Shown piece after piece: positions 55,212 to 64,000 of a stretch of 64,000 nt of DNA. The notes below the pieces were generated by a model. It saw only the letters and a program-made list of their open reading frames with translations, did not search any database and was not told the origin of the DNA. The position numbers and the translations under genes were made by a program. The stretch is taken from contig NC_063256.1 in the NCBI RefSeq assembly GCF_019578655.1, positions 11,470,001-11,534,000 on the forward strand. The letters are read 5' to 3'. Source of the DNA: Ricinus communis. Taxonomy: Eukaryota; Streptophyta; Magnoliopsida; Malpighiales; Euphorbiaceae. Numbering within the stretch: position 1 is the first letter of the stretch; the number at the start of each line of letters is the position of its first letter.

Positions 55212-58200
55212 GTGACGGAAAAGAGAAATCCAACCACTATGTCTTCAGAAATTATTACTCACACTTCTACCCTGCAACTCTCCCCTTCTTGCAAAAAAAT
55301 CATATCCAACAAAATAGACCATCTTGTAGAAATTTCTCACATACCTGAGAACGTCCAAGTTGAAAACACCCTTGTACCTATCATAAACCCATATAATATC
55401 TTTAAAAAATAAAATTTTGTCAGAAAGACCCTCAATCAGATTATCCACAAGCAACCCCTTTCTGTTAAAGAATATGTACAATCTTCTTCCCTTTCTCAAT
55501 GTTCTCTTACTACTACTACACAGGAGCAGTATGTCACCCTTGAGATCCCAACATCCTTCATAGAACAATGGAGGAAACAAGGCTATACACATCTCCATCT
55601 CGGAGCTGTCAGACTAGTCTTATCCTATCATGGAAGGATGGGTCTACCTACACAGTTCGCGGACACCAGATATCTTAAGTACGAACATGCAGTAATTGGC
55701 ACGATAGTCACAACACTTAACACAGGCAGTGTTGTTTTGACTTTCTTTCCCAATTTCAATCTATCCCTCAACGATCCCTACCTATCAACTGCACTCAAAG
55801 TACAAGTCCAGATCACGGGAGCAAATCAAGTAATTGATGCTCTCTCTGCGACCTTACATCATCAGATAGTCTACAGATTACAGGATCATGCCTTTAATCT
55901 CCAAATCCTAGGCTTCCAAACCTTCTCTGATGCTTTGTTCATTATGGCTAATTCTGGTCAGATTCCTACAATTGTCCAAGCTCCAAGGCAGCTGGAAAAA
56001 GAAGATCTGCAAAAGTTGATCCCAACTGAATGGGTAACCAACTATGAAAAGCGTCAGGCATTCCAAGCTAAGCCTGTTCAAGCCATCGACCCCCTTTTTA
56101 TCAATCAAAAGGACGGAACAGTAAAAACGATCTTCACAAAAATAGGAGAATCTTCTTCTGCACCATCTATCTTCAAGGCATCAATGATACAGCCTGTATC
56201 TAAGCCAAGGGAGAAGATCCCTATCCATTCATTCCAGTCCTCTAGACATCAGATTTATGCTGCTAAAGTAAAAGGACACTTCATCTGGGATGTTGACCCA
56301 GGAATGTGCCAACCAGGATGCACCTGTGAAGATGATCTCGATTTTGCTGAACCTTATTTTCAGCATTCTAATAAAAATCCACGAGTTATGACTCCAGACT
56401 CTCCATGCTCAGCCATGGAACCAAGGTCGGATGACCGGAATCCAGATTGTCCTTGGATGGGCATTCCCCAAAAATAAAAACAGAGCAAAGCACCGCTCCC
56501 AATGTTCAACGAGGCCTTAGACCTTCTTGCAAAAGAAGGAAAGACTATTCTTGACATCTCTTTTGATAAAATGAAAGAACTTTTGGCCCAATTGGGAGTT
56601 GAATTTGGAAAAAGTCCTTCTGCAACTTGTAGAAAGGAGATCCAGGCTTATCTACCAGCAGTACAACCACCCCATGCAATCCAAAGTTGTTATATGTTCC
56701 AGCCAGAAGATTTCCCTCCTCTAGGGAAGACTGAGAATAAGAGATCGGAAATCCTTCCCTCAAGGATTACTCCCTCCGGATCTATAGAACCCCTCACACC
56801 ACCAGAAGAGGTTCTGAACTGGCAAACTTCAAATTCCATTGTCCAGAATTCCTATCTAAAGAAAATAGACGGAAAACTGGATCAGGCTCTACATCTGGCT
56901 CATAAACTGGACCACAAGTTGGATACATTCTCTCAGGAAGTACTCCAACTCTATTCATCGCTCACTGCCAAATATCAAGCTCTGGACAAAGAGCTTCGAG
57001 TTCCTCAGCCGATCACTCCAGCCTTCATCCAGAAGGAAAAGGAGATTACAAGGCTAAAAAGGCAAATTGACTAGATTGAACATGATCTTCGAAGAGATCA
57101 GACTACTACGATCCCATCTTTTATATCAGCAACTTCTACATCTTCTGCTATTGCTCCCTCATACTATTTTTCATTTCCTTTTCTCCCACAGCCAGAACAA
57201 CAACAAGAAACTCTCTACCAGCCCTTTGGCACTTTCTCTCATCTTTACCCAAGAGACTCAAGAACCCAGCAAAAGAAAATCTCTCCTTCTTTAGCCTCTA
57301 AAGAAAAATTACCAGAACAATCTCTCATCAGTCCCTATGATGCGTCTGATTATGCATGGGGGGCCATCCTCCTTGAAAACCTCAATGGCAAAGAACAATT
57401 GTGTGGTTACGCATCTGGACAGTTTTCTTCTTCAGAAAGACATTACCACACAACCTACAAGGGGATTTTGGTAGTCAAATATGGGATAAAGAAATTTGAA
57501 TTCTTTTTGATTGGACAGCACTTCCTGGTTCGGATGGATAATTCTTCTTTTCCAAAAATCCTTGAATCCAACCAGAAAGCCTTACCAGAACCTCAATTAT
57601 TACGGTTAAAATCATGGTTCAGCAGATATGATTTTGAAGTTCAGCATATAAAAGGGACGAGAAATCTAATTCCAGATTTCTTATCTAGACTTTCAAAACC
57701 ACAAAATCAACCTATAGTCCTCCTCACCTCGACAGTAAATCTTCCTATAATCTTTATGGCTTCTTCATCTTCAAAAACCACTCTGCAACCTCCCTCACCA
57801 CCAGATCTTCCCACCAACCTCACAACCAAACAGGTCACTGATTATACCAGAAATATGATGTTCCATTATTTGGCAACCTTTCACCAAACTTTCTCACTAC
57901 CCATCCAACCCAACTTCTTTTTCCCAGATTACCCTTGGTGTCTGATTTATCACATGTCTCCTACCCATCCGCAGATTGAAAGTGAATTATGGTTCTTATG
58001 GTGTCTTTCTACAGTTTGTCATCATGCTATTGAAATTTCCATCATGAATCTCTTACATTTCTTCAATAATGAGACAAATTCGGGATCATATCCATGGAGA
58101 TACCTCACTTGGTTCAAAACTCCGTACTAATGGACAAGGAAACTCCTTAAGCTTATGCATGAGAACAGATTATTTACAGACAATAATCCTAGAGCTTCGG

Positions 58201-58565
58201 AATACCATGCCATTTTCATCTTCCACAGGCCTTATCTTCAGTTCTCGGAAGACACTTATGCAACTCAAAATATCTGCCATTATTGGAGAACACTTGATGT
58301 ACCTTTGCATCTTGCTCCTCCACCAATCACAAAAGATCTGAAGCAGGCCCTCCAACTAAAAAATGAATTAGAAACGACTGATGTCTCTACACCATTAGTC
58401 TGCACTTTCAATGGACACTTGTGGTCTGAACACCCCATTGAACATTTCAACTTTCCCATACTTCCGACCCCACTGGATGATCCAAGCCTGACCAATGAAC
58501 AGAAGGATGCCATCATGCAAGATTCTCAGCCAATGGATGATGATCACTATGACAGTATTTTCTAA
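55212..58565 (+). pseudogene. Pararetrovirus polyprotein remnant: movement protein, middle region, RNase H, C-terminal region
   Basis: One reading frame runs through the block, broken by stops at 55410-55412, 56475-56477, 57072-57074 and 58128-58130. The N-terminal part (to about 56000) has the 30K movement-protein features, including HGRMGLP and IGTIVTTLN followed by FFPNFN. A Cys-rich WDVDPGMCQPGCTCEDD patch lies at about 56290-56340. A charged, probably coiled-coil region (56840-57110) follows. Then RNase H begins abruptly at YDASDYAWGAIL (about 57337) and ends with HIKGTRNLIPDFLSR (near 57640-57685). Coat, protease and reverse transcriptase, which should lie between, are absent: an in-frame deletion. 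About 290 residues after RNase H match no domain I recognise; they end DDDHYDSIF. It cannot be functional. Confidence 0.9.
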
Positions 58566-58940
58566 ATACGTAGTGTGTGTGCTGGACATGAAGACAAGCT
58601 TCCTACTCAATAATTCAAAAGATAGTGGTTGTGTGTGATGGATATCAAGACAAGTTTTCTCTTCCATAATAATACAATAAAGGAGATGAGATGTCAATTT
58701 CATCTTTCGGTGCATTATTTTCCACATGTGTATAGTAGCAGCATTATTAAGACTTTTTGTCTTAAGATGCATGTGAAGTTGTCGGTCCATGTATTATTAG
58801 TCTTTGAGCTGTTAGTCAGTGTATTAGGAGTCTTCACTTTTGTAAGTGGGAAATCAAGATAAGATTCCCACCTTGTCTCTCCTTGTCGTTTTGTATTATC
58901 ACTTCTCTATATAAGGAGAGGTCGATTGAGAATAAAGGGA
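58566..58940 (+). promoter_or_regulatory. Pararetrovirus intergenic promoter with TATA box and poly(A) signal
   Basis: Between the polyprotein end and the leader lies a 35S-like promoter region. The TATA box TATATAA is at 58908-58914 and AATAAA at 58931-58936, the close order found in this family, where the poly(A) signal sits in the terminally redundant part of the RNA. A roughly 50-bp imperfect repeat with GTGTGTG and CAAGACAAG words lies at 58571-58670. Whether it is active is unknown. Confidence 0.75.
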
Positions 58941-59219
58941 GGCAAGTTTTCCCTTTTATCGATAACTATCATACTCTCTCTTATGGCTTTCTAAATTTCT
59001 TCTTTCTCTTCTTCTCGATCCATTGGCAATGAACTAATTGTTGCACGATCTGTTTCTTCTATGATCCAAAAGGGCTAACTCGGCTATCGAGGTCCAAAAG
59101 AGCAGAAAGACCTCCCATGGCGAGGTGCCTCTTTATGGTCTTAGCTTTAGGATACTCTCCTGCCTTGAGTTTACAGCATGAGGATTATAGAATGAACAGC
59201 TCTCGACTCCCCTTGGTAT
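58941..59219 (+). promoter_or_regulatory. Pararetrovirus leader, block B (ends in the primer site)
   Basis: Continuous with the promoter, so this is the natural leader of about 275 nt. Its last 180 bases repeat block A. It stops at CCCCTTGGTAT, a few bases into the primer site, and unrelated sequence follows. Block A plus this leader therefore exceeds one turn of a circular genome. Confidence 0.82.
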
Positions 59220-59534
59220 GTCTTATCTGCTGAACCATGATTTTAACCGTAATATGTCACCCTTGAGATCCCAACATCCTTCATAGAACTGAACCTTATT
59301 TTCAGCATTCTAACAAAAATCCACGAGCCGAGAGCTGTTCATTCTATAATCCTCATGCTGTAAGAGATAGAATTCCTTGGCATGCAATTCAAAAATGGCC
59401 AATACACGTATGGTCCCCATCTGACAAAGGAACTTGATCACTTTCCAGAAGAAAAAAACCATATCCAATAAAATAGACCATCTTGTAGAAATTTCTCACA
59501 TACCTGAGAACGTCCAAGTTGAAAACACCCTTGT
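59220..59534. repeat. Scrambled short pararetrovirus fragments
   Basis: Pieces I can trace: about 59220-59252 is inverted RNase H coding (from near 57601); 59252-59288 is movement protein (55531-55566); 59289-59327 is the later Cys-rich region (56348-56386); 59327-59361 is inverted leader; 59362-59440 matches nothing else in the window; 59441-59534 is movement protein (55291-55376). Fragments are only 30-95 bases and alternate in orientation. Confidence 0.8.
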
Positions 59535-60166
59535 CATCTCAAGATCAAGTCCAAGGCCTCAACCTGCGTCTGTTCCAATCATAAGAACAACCAGAGGTCA
59601 ACAACATGATTACTACAACAAAGAAACCGGTCACCTCCATCACTCTTGGAGAAATTTGGCAATTCACTCTCTCTTCCATCAAGAGACTCTGTGACCAACA
59701 AGATCTATTCAGAAGGCTATCTCAACGAGATTTAATAGTTCAAAAGGCCTGTAATAAAAATCATTTCAAGATCAAGTGCAAGGCCTCAACCTGCGTCTGT
59801 TCCAATCATAAGAAGAAGACTGGGTATCATTTCCAAAAATACTCGTGCAGGAGTAAGAAGTTCAGAGAAAGAAAGATGCGCTCAAAAGGGTTCAGATATT
59901 TTCGGAAGAAGCGGAATCAAGGTCACAAATCTGACAGATGCTACATCTGCAGAAAAAAGGGACACTATGCTAAGAACTGTCCTTAGAATCCGGAAAAATC
60001 AGCAAAAATGATTCAACAAGTCAGTATGTCTATGTCCCTTCCAGACTCATTTGAAGAGGATATAGAATCTCTCCTCTCAGAACAGGATAATCTTACTCCA
60101 TAAAGTCTTTTTGGGATTGAGGCGGAATATTCAGATTCCATGGAATCTTCAGAAGAGTCCTCTTCA
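59535..60166 (+). pseudogene. Pararetrovirus coat-protein C-terminal fragment
   Basis: A basic, Cys-rich region leads to the zinc knuckle CYICRKKGHYAKNC (CX2CX4HX4C, about 59941-59982), the RNA-binding signature of this family's coat proteins, and then an acidic tail (FEEDIESLLSEQ, then SMESSEESSSG). In-frame stops lie at 59984-59986 and near 60101. A 50-base stretch (ATCAAGT-CAAGGCCTCAACCTG) occurs twice, at 59542 and 59768, another rearrangement. The matching part is missing from the long block at 55212-58565. Confidence 0.85.
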
Positions 60167-60449
60167 GGCTCTGATACCAAGGGGAGCCGAGAGCTGTTCA
60201 TTTTATAATCCTCATGCTGTAAACTCAAGGCAGGAGAGTATCCTCAAGCTAAGACCATAAAGAGGCACCTCGCCATGGGAGGTTTTTATGCTCTTTTGGA
60301 CCTCAATAGCCGAGTTAGCCCTTTTGGATCATAGAAGAAACAGATCGTGCAACAATTAGTTTATTGCCAATGGATCGAGAAGAAGAGAAAGAAGAAATTT
60401 AGAAAGCCATAAGAGAGAGTATGATAGTTATTGATGAAAGAGAAAACTT
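60167..60449 (-). promoter_or_regulatory. Inverted pararetrovirus leader with primer site (block C)
   Basis: Read on minus it covers the leader from just after the TATA region to the primer site (60167-60179), matching 58950-59219. After the primer site, reading continues directly into the coat-protein tail in opposite sense. Confidence 0.85.
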
Positions 60450-60706
60450 GCTTGTGGATAATCTGATTTAGGGTCTTTCTGACAAAATTTTATTTTTTAA
60501 AGATTTTATATGGGTTTATGATAGGTACAAGGGTATTTTCAACTTGGACGTTCTTAGGTATGTGAGAAATTTCTACAAGATGGTCTATTTTGTTGGATAT
60601 GGTTTTTTTGCAAGAAGGGAAGAGTTGCAGGGTAGAAGTGTGAGTAGTAATTTCTGAAGACATAGTGGTTGGATTTCTCTTCTCCATCACCAAGGCTCTG
60701 ATACCA
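60450..60706 (-). pseudogene. Inverted movement-protein start with primer site (block C)
   Basis: On minus: primer site at 60694-60706, then the start of the movement-protein frame (60693 onward), almost identical to 55209-55455 and with the same early stop. It breaks off at about 60450 where leader sequence resumes. Confidence 0.88.
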
Positions 60707-61198
60707 AGGGTAATCTGGGAAAAAGAAGTTGGGTTGGATGGGTAGTGAGAAAGTTTGTTGAAAGGTTGCCAAATAATGAAACATCATATTTCTGGCAAAA
60801 TCAGTGACCTGTTTGGTTGTGAGGTTGGTGGAAAGATCTGGTGGTGAGGGAGGTTGCAGAGTGGTTTTTAAAGATGAAGAAGCCATAAAGATTATAGGAA
60901 GATTTACTGTCGAGGTGAGGAGGACTATAGGTTGATTTTGTGGTTTTGAAAGTCTGGATAAGAAATCTGGAATTAGATTTCTCGTCCCTTTTATATGCTG
61001 AACTTCAAAATCATATCTACTGAACCATGATTTTAACAGTAATAATTGAGGTTCTGGTAAGGCTTTCTGGTTGGATTCAAGGATTTTTGGAAAAGAAGAA
61101 TTATCCATCCGAACCAGGAAGTGCTATCCAATAAAAAAGAATTCGAATTTCTTTATCCCGTATTTGACTGCCAAAATCTCCTTGTAGGTTGTGTGGTG
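60707..61198 (-). pseudogene. Inverted RNase H and downstream fragment (block C)
   Basis: Matches 57452-57940: VRMDNSSFPKILESN, HIKGTRNLIPDFLSR and the start of the unrecognised C-terminal region. It stops at the words for PDYPW, where the primer site of the neighbouring block begins. A stop precedes HFLVRM in this copy. Confidence 0.88.
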
Positions 61199-61241
61199 GT
61201 GTGTGTGCTGGACATGAAGACAAGCTTCCTACTCAATAATT
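61199..61241 (+). repeat. Pararetrovirus promoter scrap at the right border
   Basis: GTGTGTGCTGGACATGAAGA and the following bases to CTCAATAATT equal 58574-58613. Host-like AT-rich DNA follows. Confidence 0.8.
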
Positions 61242-62192
61242 TAATAAATTAATATAAAATAAATTCTAATTAAACGAAATTCTAATAATTAATTTTACAT
61301 TAATACGTCAGTACATTTTATAATATTAAAATATTACTTTTAGTTTTATTATTTTAATTTTATTTTTTATATATATGTTTTTTAAATAAAATAAAATTTA
61401 TTATGAATTTTAACCAAACATAACATTATACATATATATTTAAGACTGTCAGAATCAAATCTTAAAAAGCTTAATTATCCGTTTAGGTTTGACGTGAAAA
61501 ATTAATTCCTTAAATTTACTAATGAGTTTACATTTTGCAAAAATTGTATTAAAAAACTACTTTCTAATTGTATTATTAAATTTAAAAATTTTAAACTCAA
61601 ATAATCGAATTAAATTATACTCAAATTTAAATTTAAAAAATTTAAGCTCTCTGAATAAATTTATTTATCATAATGCCAAAGGACTCCAATTTGCCATCAA
61701 ATATATTACTAAAGACAAGATAGACTATTTTTATCTTTTAAGGCAATTTAATTGAAAAGGTTACAATTTTTAGCTCAATTCATATCAATTTTTAGATATA
61801 AAAGAGAGTGTGATGTTCAATTTATAAAGAAAAGGCTTGAATTAAGATCACTTTGTGATCTCACTATCATTCCAAATGACAAATTTTTTTTCTTAGAAAA
61901 AGAAAAGGTTAACTTTATTCAATCTAAAAACTTAAATTGGTCACAATCTTTGATTTCTTTTGTTATAATCTTTAACAAATGAATCATCAAGATGAAAAGT
62001 CATATAAACCCATAAACTTTTAGAACAATTTCTTTTTCTTCTTCTTCTAATTTAGAATTCAAGATTCCATTGATGTGTAGTAGAGGTAATTGAATTTAAA
62101 AATAAATTTTATTTTGTTTAAAACTTGCGATTTAATGTTTGATCATTTATTTGGTTTCATAGAAGAGCCTTAATTTAGGACCTATTGAAGTA

Positions 62193-62194
<2 letters not shown>

Positions 62195-62226
<32 letters not shown>
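62195..62226. repeat. TTA/ATT microsatellite
   Basis: About ten tandem copies of the triplet. Confidence 0.95.
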
Positions 62227-63348
62227 AGAAACTTCAAGCATAATATTTTCTCAAAGCTTGTCAAGCAATTCAAACGAAACGCAATAAACTTTAATGATAA
62301 GTTTAGATTTGAATTAAACCTTATTCCTATTACTATACATTAAAAAATTGAAATATCTTTTTTTATCAAATGTTTTTGTTTAAAAAATTATATTCATTTT
62401 GTTAATGGTATCCGAAATGCCCAAACCCTTCTTACTAGTTTGTGTATTGATGCCAAAAAATGGAATTCTCTTTCAAGGAAATGGACATTTATAGCTAAAG
62501 TCAAATGAAAGATGTGCTAGTTTTCACAACTTACAGTCTCATACTTTATGAACACATATAACTCTGAACTTGTATATGATTTAATTTTCACAATAGTTTC
62601 ATCACATTTAAGCTATTTAATTATCTTTATGTGATTAATTACTTTATCCTTCTTATTGTCTTTTAAGATAAACATCTTGACTCTTTCATTTTCTTGTTTA
62701 ATTATAAATACATTACAAAACAACAAATGAGATAGATATAAATAGTGATGAAGTCATGAAGATAAGCTTGAAGTGCATTACTTTGCAAAATTGGGACAAT
62801 CATTTCCTGTGATTGAAGTTTTTGGGTTCTTTCTTAAGAATAATAATAATGGGGGATTAATAGTCCCCAATAGTGGGTTTAACAACAGACAAATTTGTAG
62901 TCTACAGTCGTTGAGTTGAATTGAATTATTATATATACATTTTGGGCCAAATTTCGTAGAGAATGATGTGGGTGTAGAAACATCAACTCGGTCTCATTAA
63001 TATCAACCCATAATACAATTAGATAATTCATCAATTTCAAACCCAGTAGGGAAATAATATTATTGATGAAAAAGTAGTCTATATTTGCTTGCATCATTCA
63101 TGCTTGTATATGTTTGGCTTCTGATCCATGTTAATTGCACTTTATTTCACACGTAATTATTTCCAATTCTTTTTTATTATTAGAAAAAGAGAAAACCTTG
63201 AACCGACAAAGAGGTAAATTTTTGGTTATCTTAACACCAAAAGAACTTTGACTAATATTTTAACTGTGAAAATTGGATATATTTTCGGTAAAAGTCTTCT
63301 TACTGTCGTTGACAAGTATTGATGAGGTTTTTCATTTTTTTTTTTAAG

Positions 63349-63861
63349 AGGTGTTCATAAGTTGGATTCATCGGTTCAGAGGTTATATATTAACTCAAAT
63401 TGTGTTAGTTGGGTTATGCTTATTTAAACTGATTCAATATTATAAATTAAAAAATAATAATTTTAGATTAATTGATTTCTAATTGGATTTGATTTTTAAA
63501 ATATAATCTGAAAATAAAAATTTAATATTATTTTTTAGTAAAAGAATAAAATTAAAAAATAATTTTAAGTAGCAAAATAAATGAAAAAAATGTTCTCTAA
63601 AACTCTAAAAGATATGAAAAAAAAAAGTATATATGTAATATTAGAATGATACAATTTCATATAATTCATGTTTTATATATGGAATCTAGCTTTTAATTTT
63701 ACATTAAATTGGATCGATTTTTACGATACTTTTTTTAAGTTTACAATCGAATCCAACTCAATTTTATTTGAGTTTAGACATTTTTAATTTAATATATTCT
63801 TTTTTCAGTTGTTATCCAATTATTCATATTCATTGGATTAACGTTTTGGTTAAACACCCTT
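63349..63861. mobile_element. Putative MITE-like element
   Basis: The left end reads GAGGTGTTCATAAG and the right end GTTAAACACCCTTAA, a short imperfect inverted pair of the GGTGTTCA type common in plant genomes. The interior is AT-rich and holds inverted words such as TTGGATTCATCGG. It is weakly supported and I see no target duplication. Confidence 0.35.
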
Positions 63862-64000
63862 AATTTTGATGAGTATTTATCTCTCCTATTGTCTACAATG
63901 TTTTCAATAGATAAGAAAATTTATCAAAAAGAGAGTAAAGGAGTTGGTGGAAACATATAAAAAGAAAGAGAAAACAAATCACCAAGCTAAATAAGGTAAA

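Larger units (their letters stand above)
55024..61241. mobile_element. Endogenous pararetrovirus locus (Caulimoviridae-type), rearranged
   Basis: Viral blocks in order: leader and primer site (+, 55024-55208), polyprotein remnant (+, 55212-58565), promoter and second leader (+, 58566-59219), a scramble of short pieces in both orientations (59220-59534), coat-protein fragment (+, 59535-60166), leader (-, 60180-60449), movement-protein start (-, 60450-60693), RNase H part (-, 60707-61198) and a promoter scrap (+, 61199-61241). A movement protein, a CX2CX4HX4C coat protein and RNase H plus a tRNA-Met primer site and no LTRs define a plant pararetrovirus. The single-frame arrangement is compatible with petuvirus- or florendovirus-like viruses, but I cannot assign the genus. 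No block is intact, so the locus cannot encode a functional virus. Flanks are AT-rich host DNA. Confidence 0.92.
61242..64000. other. AT-rich intergenic region
   Basis: No gene is supported. There is a TTA trinucleotide repeat at 62195-62226 and a putative short repeat element at 63349-63861 (separate entry). Other frames are short and AT-driven. Confidence 0.6.

Noticed and set aside
61522..61982. Two adjacent plus frames of about 76 codons
   Set aside because: Lys/Asn/Phe-rich, AT-driven, no splice-linked coding or known motif.

Overview
The window is plant nuclear DNA. It is AT-rich, with GT-AG introns, tRNA-Met-primed LTR retrotransposons, a LINE remnant, a probable MITE and an integrated pararetrovirus. 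The gene set (an enolase-superfamily dipeptide epimerase, G-type lectin receptor kinases and an HIP1/MBR-type RING-H2 protein) fits a eudicot. I suspect Malpighiales/Euphorbiaceae, but nothing here proves the species.

Layout. 1-5921: a non-autonomous LTR element on the minus strand, with very long LTRs (about 2.86 kb) around a 1.47 kb non-coding core, cut by the window edge. 5922-9977: AT-rich intergenic DNA. 9978-14887: a complete but broken Ty1/copia element (minus) with 282-bp LTRs and a perfect AAAAT target duplication. 14888-18370: intergenic. 18371-22959: a six-exon gene (minus) for an L-Ala-D/L-amino-acid (dipeptide) epimerase, with a probable MITE in intron 5 and a LINE remnant in intron 2. 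25997-29064 and 41838-44900: two intact seven-exon S-domain receptor kinase genes (plus) in tandem. They are separated mainly by a second decayed copia element (about 29.9-37.7 kb), which itself holds a 2.9 kb solo LTR of the same family as the element at 1-5921. 46335-50712: a five-exon RING-H2 E3 ubiquitin ligase gene (minus). 55024-61241: a rearranged endogenous pararetrovirus (Caulimoviridae-type). 61242-64000: AT-rich DNA with a putative short repeat.

The four host genes look intact: every exon junction I assigned keeps phase, giving proteins of 430, 832, 831 and 411 residues. They are unrelated in function. The two kinases are paralogues whose kinase halves, introns included, are almost identical while their ectodomains differ, which suggests gene conversion or selection on the receptor part. 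All mobile elements are disabled by stops, frameshifts or deletions.

The most unusual region is the pararetrovirus locus. One long plus-strand block carries movement-protein and RNase H coding with the coat, protease and reverse-transcriptase part deleted. It is followed by promoter, leader, a scramble of very short pieces in both orientations, a coat-protein fragment, and then inverted leader, movement-protein and RNase H pieces. Three junctions fall at the tRNA-primer site. The sense/antisense layout could give double-stranded RNA. I did not find a clearly new defence or regulatory system; this locus is the best candidate for something biologically interesting.
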